A stretch of 64,000 bases of DNA from the NCBI RefSeq assembly GCF_007746075.1, contig NZ_CP036339.1, positions 2,676,885 to 2,740,884 on the forward strand, written 5' to 3'. A model generated the notes under the pieces. That model had not been told where the DNA came from. It saw only the letters and a list, made by a program, of their open reading frames with translations, and made no database searches. The translations under genes were made by a program, and so were the position numbers. Shown piece by piece: positions 1-7,516 of this stretch; within the stretch, counting starts at the first letter, position 1; every line of letters begins with the position of its first letter. Source of the DNA: Lacipirellula limnantheis. GTDB lineage: Bacteria > Planctomycetota > Planctomycetia > Pirellulales > Lacipirellulaceae.

Positions 1-1029
1 GGCGAGGGCGTCTCGATAGGGCCCAAACATCTCGGGCGGCGTATGGACCCATCCGGAGTGTCCGAGCATCGTCGAGACGAGAATAACTTCGATTGCGGGG
101 TTGGCTCGGTGGATTTGGTCCAGCATCGTCTTGATCGTCTCGCGAAACGCATCAGGATTTCGAGCGCCAACGTCGTTCATGCCGTAGGCGATGATGACGA
201 GGTCAGGATTCGCGGCGAGCAGCGCGTCGAGGTCGGCGAGTCCATTGTGCGACGTCCAGCCTCCGACGGCCCGATTGTCGAGGGCGATCTTCGAACCATA
301 CGTCTCCTCCAGTTGCGCTGCGACGAGCTCGGGGAACGCCGGCATCCCTGGGGCCGCTTGGGTAGCGCCCGACGCATTTCCCCCGGCCGAGATGCTGTCG
401 CCGCTGACCCCAATTGCCAGCGGCTTACCGGCCCGCAACTTTTCCAGGGTTCCCGGCAGTTGATTTCCGGCAAATCTCGGCGTTGGGCCCGGCCATGTCT
501 CAGGTGGATGACAGTAAGTAACTTCGATTTGCTGATCGTGAAACCAATGTCCATTGTCGAAAAGCACGAAGCGACTCGGTTCGCCAGTTTTGTGGCCAAT
601 GGCCCGTTCCGATCCGGCCGCTGGATACAACTCGGCCGCCTGCAGATGCGGGATGCGTGAATCGTTGGTCAGCGTCAACTGACGACCGTCAGCAGATAGC
701 TCAACGTCCTCGCCTAGTTCGTAACGCGTCGTCCCGTCGGCACTGTGAATTGCCAACACCTCACTGGCGGGAAAAAAGAGCCGCGCCGTTGCGTGCGGCT
801 TTCCTTTCTCCTGCACGAAGAGGACGCTTTCGCGATGCGACGCCTCACTATCCCAGAACGGCTCCAGCAGTCGCCAAACGTCAATCGGAATGGCCGCAGT
901 GGGCTCGCTCGCGGCTACTTCCTCAATCGCAAACTCGATGCTGTGAACGCAACATGCGGCCAGGAAGCATGGCGCCAACGTCGGCGCCCATCGCGTCGCA
1001 ACGCGAAAGGCGAAGGTGATAAGCTGCAT
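1..1029 (-). CDS. SGNH/GDSL-family hydrolase, 3' end beyond the window
   Basis: Reading frame open from an ATG at 1029 to the window edge (343 codons, no stop). The N-terminus is signal-peptide-like, with a hydrophobic run and Ala/Cys-rich end within the first 30 residues. The following ~170 residues resemble a carbohydrate-binding or jelly-roll N-domain. The SGNH blocks follow in order: GDSIS (block I, Ser nucleophile), NRAVGGW (block II Gly) and YGMND (block III Asn). The C-terminal Asp/His block V would lie outside the window. AAGGA sits about nine bases before the ATG. By family this is a secreted esterase or deacetylase, often acting on polysaccharide acetyl groups in planctomycetes; the substrate is not deducible. 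It is downstream of, and in the same direction as, the Dps gene but separated from it by a terminator. The family call is secure, the function is not. Confidence 0.85.
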   Translation of the reverse strand, partial: MQLITFAFRVATRWAPTLAPCFLAACCVHSIEFAIEEVAASEPTAAIPIDVWRLLEPFWDSEASHRESVLFVQEKGKPHATARLFFPASEVLAIHSADGTTRYELGEDVELSADGRQLTLTNDSRIPHLQAAELYPAAGSERAIGHKTGEPSRFVLFDNGHWFHDQQIEVTYCHPPETWPGPTPRFAGNQLPGTLEKLRAGKPLAIGVSGDSISAGGNASGATQAAPGMPAFPELVAAQLEETYGSKIALDNRAVGGWTSHNGLADLDALLAANPDLVIIAYGMNDVGARNPDAFRETIKTMLDQIHRANPAIEVILVSTMLGHSGWVHTPPEMFGPYRDALA

Positions 1030-1271
1030 GTGACGTCCTTCGATGCACAGTTTTCTAGGTGGATAGCGACGACGGCCGCCCACGAAAATGTGCACCGGTG
1101 CGTCGCAAGGAGGATCGTTCTAGCGAGGCTTCATGGTATCCAGGCGACGCCGACCGTCCCGCCAGTTCGCTACCTTCCGTAATTCTTTTACCAAATAACG
1201 TCGCAACCAACCCGTCAGTCCATGTTGGCTGAGCGGAGGAAGAACGCTCCATGGGGATCGGCGCTGCGCAT

Positions 1272-1304
1272 AAAAAAAGGACCGGCGAGCGGAGCGCCGG
1301 TCCT
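1272..1304 (-). terminator. Intrinsic terminator after the Dps-like gene
   Basis: A 10-bp GC-rich perfect stem (AGGACCGGCG pairing with CGCCGGTCCT, 1278-1304) with a short loop is followed on the minus strand by seven T residues (A tract at 1272-1278). It lies about 26 bases after the stop codon of the Dps-like gene and should separate it from the SGNH hydrolase. Confidence 0.85.
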
Positions 1305-1330
1305 AATGCGATACTGGCGAACGATGCCGT

Positions 1331-1933
1331 TCAGCCTCCGGCGTCGGCGACCGCCAATGGCATGTTGACGAGGTGCTCCGCGAGGAACCAAGCCTGCAGT
1401 TCGTTCGGACGGATCACCTGGCTGACGACCGCATCGTTCGTGCCGTCATCTCCAGCCTCATCGGCCTGCTTGGCGATGGCATGACACAGCTGCAAGATGA
1501 TTTCGTGGGCCTGCAGCAATCGCGAAATCTGCACCGGCGCCTCTTCACGACCTTTGGGCGGCCGGGGGATCGTCGTGGTCTCGGCCACGTCATGCGCCAT
1601 CGCCACGCTCAATCCGCCGAGCGTCTGGATTCGCTCCGCAATCGTGTCGACGATCTCGGATTGCTCGCCATAGTGCTTGTCGAACAGGAGATGGAGCTGA
1701 TAAAAGGTTGGCCCCGAGACCTGCCAGTGATGCTTCTTGTACATGTCGCGAATCGTCATCGTATCCGCCAACAACTGATTGAGGTTGTCGACGCTCTGCT
1801 TGCGAACCTTTTCGCTAAGCGCCAGCGGCATCGCCACCACATGCCCGAAGGCTTGAATCTCGTGCGCCTTTTGGTTGACGATCGGCGTGGCCCGGTTGCC
1901 GGCAGACGGTCCATTTTTCGTCGCGGTAGTCAT
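1331..1933 (-). CDS. dps: Dps-like ferritin (DNA starvation/stress protein)
   Basis: 200 residues, a normal Dps length with an N-terminal tail of about 40. Dps proteins form dodecameric cages that oxidise Fe(II) with peroxide and protect DNA. Ferroxidase-site features are visible: KKHHWQVSGPTFYQLHLLFDKHYGE, shown here as the two halves HHWQVSG and LFDKHYGE, carries the conserved His, Asp and Glu residues. I prefer the ATG at 1933 over an upstream in-frame start because AGGAG lies nine bases before it. The bicupin gene lies 90 bp upstream in the same orientation, so the two may be cotranscribed, and an intrinsic terminator follows. The basic N-terminal extension of family members often binds DNA; here it is only mildly basic. 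Confidence 0.9.
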   Translation of the reverse strand: MTTATKNGPSAGNRATPIVNQKAHEIQAFGHVVAMPLALSEKVRKQSVDNLNQLLADTMTIRDMYKKHHWQVSGPTFYQLHLLFDKHYGEQSEIVDTIAERIQTLGGLSVAMAHDVAETTTIPRPPKGREEAPVQISRLLQAHEIILQLCHAIAKQADEAGDDGTNDAVVSQVIRPNELQAWFLAEHLVNMPLAVADAGG

Positions 1934-2023
1934 TTCGCGTGACTCCTGAAGTGTGCAGTGATTTAGTTCCTCACCCCATTGCAGCATATCAAATGCCAAT
2001 CGCGTCGGTGAGTGGCCAATCGA

Positions 2024-3154
2024 CTACGGCTTCTTCTGCGGTCCCAAACTGGGCGCGATGAAGACGTCCTGCCGCGGGAAGGCGTCGAAAAATGACGGCG
2101 GCTTGCCGAAGTGGTCAGCCAGCAGATAGGCCGGATTGCCGGCAACCCACTGCGACAAGTCGATCGCCGCGTAAGCACCGGTGTTAAACGCAATGAGCAT
2201 CCGCGCGGTCGAGGCGCCGACGTTCTCGATCGAGTGGCCATATCCCTGCGGAATGTAACCAACGTCGCCAGCGGCCAACGTCTCAGCGCGGAATCGGCCA
2301 TGCGACCCGAACATTGTCACGCTGACATTCCCCGAGACGACGTATTGCCACTCATCGGAAGTCGGGTGCCAGTGCAGCTCGCGGAGAGCGCCGGGTTCGA
2401 GGTCGAGAACGACGCCGGTCATCGTTTGCGAGATGGGGAACTTGTCTGCACCGAGCCGCCATTCGCGCCCGCCGTCGTGGACCGAGTGAGGCTCTTCCGC
2501 CAGCAGGCGGTACTTATGGCGCGCTCCGCAGGCATTTTGGCTTCCCTGCAGAGGTTCGACCGGCCCGGCTGGAGGCGGCGCACCGTGAGTGAAGTAGACC
2601 TCGCCTGCCGGAATGCCAACGAAGGCGTCGGCGGGCAGACCGAAGTTCTTCGCGAGGAGTTCTTTCGGCACATGCCCCAGCCAATCGGTAATGCTAAAGG
2701 TTCCAAACTCGCTGAAATAACCATTGTCGAAGATGAGAATGAAATGGCACGGCTTGTCGCCGAGACATTCGATCGAATGGGCATGCCCGCGAGGAAAGTA
2801 CCAGACGTCTCCCGGCTCAAAGTCGTCCGTTTCAGCGCCGCCATGGGGATCGACGAGGGTGGTGCGGCAGCGACCCTCCAGGACCATCGCCCACTCCGCG
2901 GCCGTAGCGTGCCAATGGAGTTCACGCGTTACCCCCGGCTCCAGTCGCATGGAGACGCCGGCGATCCCTTTGGAGATGGGCAACTGTTCGACGGTGGCCT
3001 CTTTGCCGAAGCTGCCGCCATCGACGCGACCGGTGGAGGCTTCCAGTGCAAACTTGAAAGTTGGCAGCTCCCGTCCTGAGAGTAAGGGATCAGGCGTATT
3101 GTTCCGGAACAGGTAATCCCCGGTCGCCTTGGACTGAAACGCGTTATCAGGCAT
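2024..3154 (-). CDS. Bicupin oxalate decarboxylase family protein
   Basis: 376 residues, matching the OxdC/OxdD bicupin family, which converts oxalate to formate and CO2 at Mn(II) centres. Two cupin domains each show the metal motif: RELHWHATAAEW (about residues 78-89) with a later His in GHAHSIE, and RELHWHPTSDEW (about 261-272) with GYGHSIE. The flexible lid that decides decarboxylase versus oxidase chemistry is SENST in Bacillus OxdC; here the equivalent FSEFGTF keeps the Ser-Glu pair but changes the last three residues. Retention of the lid Glu favours decarboxylation (inference). No signal peptide is seen. The ATG at 3154 has no strong Shine-Dalgarno. It precedes the Dps gene by 90 bp. 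Confidence 0.88.
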   Translation of the reverse strand: MPDNAFQSKATGDYLFRNNTPDPLLSGRELPTFKFALEASTGRVDGGSFGKEATVEQLPISKGIAGVSMRLEPGVTRELHWHATAAEWAMVLEGRCRTTLVDPHGGAETDDFEPGDVWYFPRGHAHSIECLGDKPCHFILIFDNGYFSEFGTFSITDWLGHVPKELLAKNFGLPADAFVGIPAGEVYFTHGAPPPAGPVEPLQGSQNACGARHKYRLLAEEPHSVHDGGREWRLGADKFPISQTMTGVVLDLEPGALRELHWHPTSDEWQYVVSGNVSVTMFGSHGRFRAETLAAGDVGYIPQGYGHSIENVGASTARMLIAFNTGAYAAIDLSQWVAGNPAYLLADHFGKPPSFFDAFPRQDVFIAPSLGPQKKP

Positions 3155-3797
3155 CAGTTGTGGTCCAGTATTCGCACCGATTTGCAGGATGTTGACGAAT
3201 TCGAGCGCGGCGATCAGGCGGCCGCGGCAGGAGAGTTATCGACCCGTTTGCGCGGGGATGGCTCGGCGATCCGAGAACTGCCCCAAAATTGCCCCTTCGG
3301 CGAAATCATACATTTGGAATTGTCTCGATCGAGCGGTAGAGAGCGTATGTGGGGCCCGAGATGGCGGACGAAGTCGCAAATCGTCAGCTCTCGTACGCAT
3401 TCGGTCATGGAGACCGGTGGTTCTCAGCTTACTCTGAAGTGTTAGTACTCTACTGCCTATTCAACAACGCCGAAATTGCAGCATTCGATTATTCCGCATT
3501 CGCAGTCCTCACCGTTGTTTGATCGCTGGCCGCAAACGAATCGACGCTTACGAAAGGACCGAGTCTGGTTCTTTGACTTTCAAAGGTGGATTCATTAAGC
3601 TGCCATCAGCCTTGATCATTCGAGTTGCAAGGGGAATTAGGCCCAGCGACTCGCCCGCCCCATCAGCTCGCCAGTTCAGGTATTCGAATTAACGTGCGCT
3701 CTTGTGCATAGAGCCGATCACCTGCTTCTAGCTCACCAGGCGTATGGACACTGCGTGAGTTCACCTGCCCCAGCTGTCCCCAGTGGAGGGAGTTCGT
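3155..3797. other. 643-bp intergenic region between divergent units
   Basis: This stretch separates the minus-strand oxalate decarboxylase gene from the plus-strand DUF1501 operon. Short reading frames on both strands lack a ribosome-binding site and family features. The lower GC content around 3430-3720 suits promoters for both directions, but I could not assign a convincing -35/-10 pair. Confidence 0.5.
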
Positions 3798-5102
3798 ATG
3801 GCGCTTCTCAAGTCACCGCTCCGTCGCCGCAGTTTTATGGCGGTCGGCGTTGCCGGTTTCGGGTTGAATCTGGTCGATTATCTCGCGATTCGTAAGGCTC
3901 AGGCGGCCGAGAATCAGTACGAAACCCCGCCGGTCGTGGCAGAAAGCGTCATCCACATCAACCTGCCCGGCGGGCTCGCCGCGCAAGAATCGTTTGATCC
4001 CAAGCCATTCGCACCGCTCGAATATCGCGGCGAGATGAAGGCGATTCCGACCAAGATCGCCGGCGAATCCTTCAGCGAACTGTTGCCGCAAATGGCCCAG
4101 GTCGCCGATAAGCTGACAATCGTCCGCTCCATGACGCATGGCGAGGCGGCTCACGAGCGCGGTGAACACAACATGTTCACCGGCTACCGGCCAAGTCCCG
4201 CGCTGCTCTACCCGAGCATGGGCAGCGTCGTGAGCCATGAATTCGGCCCCCGAAACGATCTCCCCCCCTACATTTGCGTGCCAGGGGCAGCGACTGTCTT
4301 TGCGGGGCCAGGCTATTTGAGCTCTTCCTACGCCCCATTCAGCCTGGGCGACGACCCGGCGCGGGCCGGATTTAAGGTGCGGGACCTGAATCTCCCGGGA
4401 GGCGTCGATCAGGCGCGGTATGAACGACGCCTTTCTGCTCTGGAAGCGATCAATGAGCACTTCGCGAAGAAGTCGCAGGCCGACAATGTGAAGGCCATGA
4501 GCTCGTTCTACGAGCGGGCATTCGATTTGATCGGCTCGCCCAAGGCCCAAGATGCCTTTAACATCGAGGGCGAAAAGCCCGAAATGCGCGATCGTTATGG
4601 GCGCAATGAGGCGGGCCAGCGGATGCTGATCGCTCGCCGGCTAGTCGAAGCGGGCGCCCGGTTCGTATCGCTGACGTATTCCGGATGGGACCACCACGTC
4701 AACATTGTGGCCAGCGTTCGCGGCCAGATGCCGGCGTTCGACCAGGGCTTCTCGGCCCTCATCAGCGACCTGGACGAGCGCGGCATGCTCGATAAGACGC
4801 TGGTGCTGGTCACCACGGAGTTCGGTCGCACGCCCAAAATCAACGGCACGGCAGGCCGCGATCACTGGTCTAAGGTCTTCAGCATCGTGCTGGCCGGCGG
4901 CGGCACGAAGCGCGGCGCCGTGGTCGGTTCCTCGGGTCCCACCGCGATGGAGCCGGAAGACTGCCCCATTTCGCCAGAAGACTTGGCGACGACGGTTTAT
5001 CATCAACTCGGCATCGCGGCCGCCAAAGAGCTCATGGCGCCCGGTGATCGTCCGATCGAAATCGTCGACGGCGGCAAGGTCCGCAAAGAATTGTTGGCAT
5101 AA
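3798..5102 (+). CDS. DUF1501 family protein, Tat-exported
   Basis: 434 residues from the ATG at 3798, which is preceded by GGAGGGAG; an in-frame GTG at 3783 lacks such a site. The N-terminus has a twin-arginine motif (RRRSFM) and a hydrophobic stretch ending near AQAAE, so export through Tat is predicted. The body is the DUF1501 fold, a relative of the sulfatase/alkaline phosphatase superfamily. Characteristic segments are HERGEHNMFTGY, the WDHH segment and VTTEFGRTPKINGTAGRDHW. DUF1501 genes in planctomycetes nearly always sit beside DUF1549/DUF1553 and cytochrome genes, as here. The biochemical role of the family is not established, though it is suspected to act in periplasmic degradation of complex carbon. 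It is first gene of a four-gene plus-strand unit. Confidence 0.92.
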   Translation: MALLKSPLRRRSFMAVGVAGFGLNLVDYLAIRKAQAAENQYETPPVVAESVIHINLPGGLAAQESFDPKPFAPLEYRGEMKAIPTKIAGESFSELLPQMAQVADKLTIVRSMTHGEAAHERGEHNMFTGYRPSPALLYPSMGSVVSHEFGPRNDLPPYICVPGAATVFAGPGYLSSSYAPFSLGDDPARAGFKVRDLNLPGGVDQARYERRLSALEAINEHFAKKSQADNVKAMSSFYERAFDLIGSPKAQDAFNIEGEKPEMRDRYGRNEAGQRMLIARRLVEAGARFVSLTYSGWDHHVNIVASVRGQMPAFDQGFSALISDLDERGMLDKTLVLVTTEFGRTPKINGTAGRDHWSKVFSIVLAGGGTKRGAVVGSSGPTAMEPEDCPISPEDLATTVYHQLGIAAAKELMAPGDRPIEIVDGGKVRKELLA

Positions 5103-5173
5103 GCGGCGAACCTGCGCGGTCGCCGTCGTCAACGTCGCGCCGTGCGGTTCGCCTTCATTTCCATGAGGGCGGC

Positions 5174-7516
5174 ATGTCAAAGATTCTCAATTTGTTCGTG
5201 GCGCTTGGCTGCTTGGCCGCAGCGCCGGGAATCGAGGCGGCCTCGCCGCGGCTTGATCACTTGCAACCGCAAGGGGGGCAGCGCGGAACCGAGGTGGCCG
5301 TCACCTTGATTGGCGGTCGCGTTGGCCAGGACCCGCAACAGATTCTTTTTTATGATCCGGGCATCGAGTTGAAGTCGATCGAGCGCATCGACGACAACCA
5401 GGCGAAGGCGACGCTCGCGATTGCGGCCGATTGCCAGCCCGGCATTCACGGCCTGCGCGTCCGGACGGCCACCGGCCTAACGAATCTGCGGACGTTCCAT
5501 GTCGGCACGCTGCCCGAGATTAGCGAAGTCGAGCCCAACGGCGACTTTGCGGCGCCGCAATCCATCGCGATCGGATCGACGGTCAACGGCGTCATCACGA
5601 ATGAAGACGTCGATTACTTCGTCATCGAGGCGCAGGAAGGGGATCGCCTCTCGGTCGAGGTTGAGGGGCTGCGACTCGGCCGCACCTTCTTTGATCCGGC
5701 GATTGCCATTTTGGACGAAGAGCGGTTCGAGGTGGCCGCGAGCGACGACTCGCCGCTCATGCAGCAGGACGCCTTTTGCAGCGTCGTCGCTCCGAAATCG
5801 GGGAAGTATATCGTCGAAATGCGCGAGACTTCCTATCGCGGCGACGACGCCTCGACCTATCGGCTGCATATCGGAAAATTCCCCCGTCCTGCGGTCGCAT
5901 TTCCCGGCGGCGGCAAGCCGGGCCAAGAAATTGAACTGAAACTTCTCGGCGATCCGCTCGGCGAGAAATTGGCGAAGGTGAAACTCCCCGACGTTCCGCC
6001 GCTCGACTTCCGCTTCGCGGCTGAAGATGAGTTCGGCGCAGCTGCCACTGGATTGCCGCTGCGCATGATTGATGCCGCCAATGTCATCGAGGCGGAACCC
6101 AATCAGGAACTTGACAACGCCACCCGTGGCGAACTGCCGGCCGCGTTCTGCGGCGTCATCGAGCAAGCTGGGGCCCTCGACCGCTTTCGTTTTGCGGCGA
6201 AGAAGGGTGAAGTCTGGGACGTCAATCTTGTGGCCCGCGAGATTCGCTCGCCGCTCGACGCCATTGTGCGACTCCGCAAAGCGAGCGGTGAGGAACTGGC
6301 TGGATCGGACGACAATGCCGGCCGTCCCGACAGCTATATCCGCTTCACGGTTCCCGAAGATGGAGAATATGTCTGCGACGTCGTCGACCACTTGCAGCAG
6401 GGTGGACCGACCTACGCCTATCGACTCGAGATTACCAAGCCTCGCCCGGCAGTAGATATTGTTCTCGAAGAACGGAGCCAGTTCGAAGCGACTGAAGTTG
6501 TGGTTCCCCAGGGTGGCCGCGCGGCGGTAATGGTCACGGCGAATCGAGCCGAATTCGGCGGTGAATTGAATGTCGGCTTCGGAGCCTTGCCGGCGGGATT
6601 GTCGCAGGAAACGGTTGTGCTCGCGGGTGACTACAATCGGTTGCCGGTGCTGTTGCGGGCCACGCCCGAAGCTCCGTTGGCGGGGCAACTGACGACGATC
6701 ACGGCAGAGCTTACCGACAAGTCGCAGCCGCTGCTGAATCGTTTTCGACAGCAGACCTGGCTCGTCCGCGGGTCCAACAATGTCAACGTTTGGAGCCACT
6801 ACGCCAATCAAGGGGCCGTGGCCGTCGCTCAACCCCTGCCATTTTCGATCAAGATCGTCGAGCCCAAGGCGCCGCTGGTCCAGAGCGGCTCGAAGGATCT
6901 ACGGGTCGTCGCCGAGAAGAAGGACGGCTTTGACGGTCGCATTGCCGTTCGCATGCTCTACGATCCGCCGGGTCTCTCCTCTCACCAGGGGATCGGCATT
7001 GAGCCAGGCCAGACCGAAGCGGTCATCCCGTTAACCACCAATCCGCAAGCGTGGGCCCGCGACTGGAGGATCATTGTCATCGCCGAAGCCGACGTGAACG
7101 GCACGGTGCGCACCGCGTCGGAGTTCGCAACGCTTAAGATCGCGCCGCAGTACCTGGCGATGGCCTATCCGACGGCGGCGACGGAACAAGGGAAGGCCAT
7201 CGATTATGCGATCGGCATTACTCAGACGACGCCGTTCAACGGCGCTGCGAAGGTAGAACTTGTCGGATTGCCGCCAGGGGTGACGACGACCCCGCAGGAG
7301 ATCACCAAGGATTCGACCGAGGTGAAATTCCCCTTGCAAGTCGCCGCCGACGCGCGCGTAGGGCATCACAAGCAGCTCTACTGCGTGATCACTATCATGG
7401 AGAACGACGAGCCGGTGATCCACACCATCGGCACTGGCGAACTGCGGATCGATGCGCCGCTACCGCCGCCGCAAACCGCTCAAGAAGGACTTCCCGCCAC
7501 GGGAGAATCGTCATGA
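5174..7516 (+). CDS. Secreted protein with bacterial pre-peptidase C-terminal (PPC) domains
   Basis: 780 residues starting at ATG 5174 with GAGGG upstream. A signal peptide covers about residues 1-22 (cleavage near IEA-AS). An IPT/TIG-like segment follows (about 25-105). Two PPC-type beta domains are recognisable by EVEPNGDF...DVDYFVIEAQEGD (about 120-235) and IEAEPNQELDNA...DRFRFAAKKGEVWDV (about 305-420). The remaining C-terminal half is beta-rich with no catalytic motif I recognise. It is 71 bp after the DUF1501 gene and overlaps the next gene by four bases, indicating translational coupling. PPC domains normally help secretion or substrate contact, so a periplasmic or surface accessory role for the DUF1501/DUF1549 partners is inferred. 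Confidence 0.85.
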   Translation: MSKILNLFVALGCLAAAPGIEAASPRLDHLQPQGGQRGTEVAVTLIGGRVGQDPQQILFYDPGIELKSIERIDDNQAKATLAIAADCQPGIHGLRVRTATGLTNLRTFHVGTLPEISEVEPNGDFAAPQSIAIGSTVNGVITNEDVDYFVIEAQEGDRLSVEVEGLRLGRTFFDPAIAILDEERFEVAASDDSPLMQQDAFCSVVAPKSGKYIVEMRETSYRGDDASTYRLHIGKFPRPAVAFPGGGKPGQEIELKLLGDPLGEKLAKVKLPDVPPLDFRFAAEDEFGAAATGLPLRMIDAANVIEAEPNQELDNATRGELPAAFCGVIEQAGALDRFRFAAKKGEVWDVNLVAREIRSPLDAIVRLRKASGEELAGSDDNAGRPDSYIRFTVPEDGEYVCDVVDHLQQGGPTYAYRLEITKPRPAVDIVLEERSQFEATEVVVPQGGRAAVMVTANRAEFGGELNVGFGALPAGLSQETVVLAGDYNRLPVLLRATPEAPLAGQLTTITAELTDKSQPLLNRFRQQTWLVRGSNNVNVWSHYANQGAVAVAQPLPFSIKIVEPKAPLVQSGSKDLRVVAEKKDGFDGRIAVRMLYDPPGLSSHQGIGIEPGQTEAVIPLTTNPQAWARDWRIIVIAEADVNGTVRTASEFATLKIAPQYLAMAYPTAATEQGKAIDYAIGITQTTPFNGAAKVELVGLPPGVTTTPQEITKDSTEVKFPLQVAADARVGHHKQLYCVITIMENDEPVIHTIGTGELRIDAPLPPPQTAQEGLPATGESS

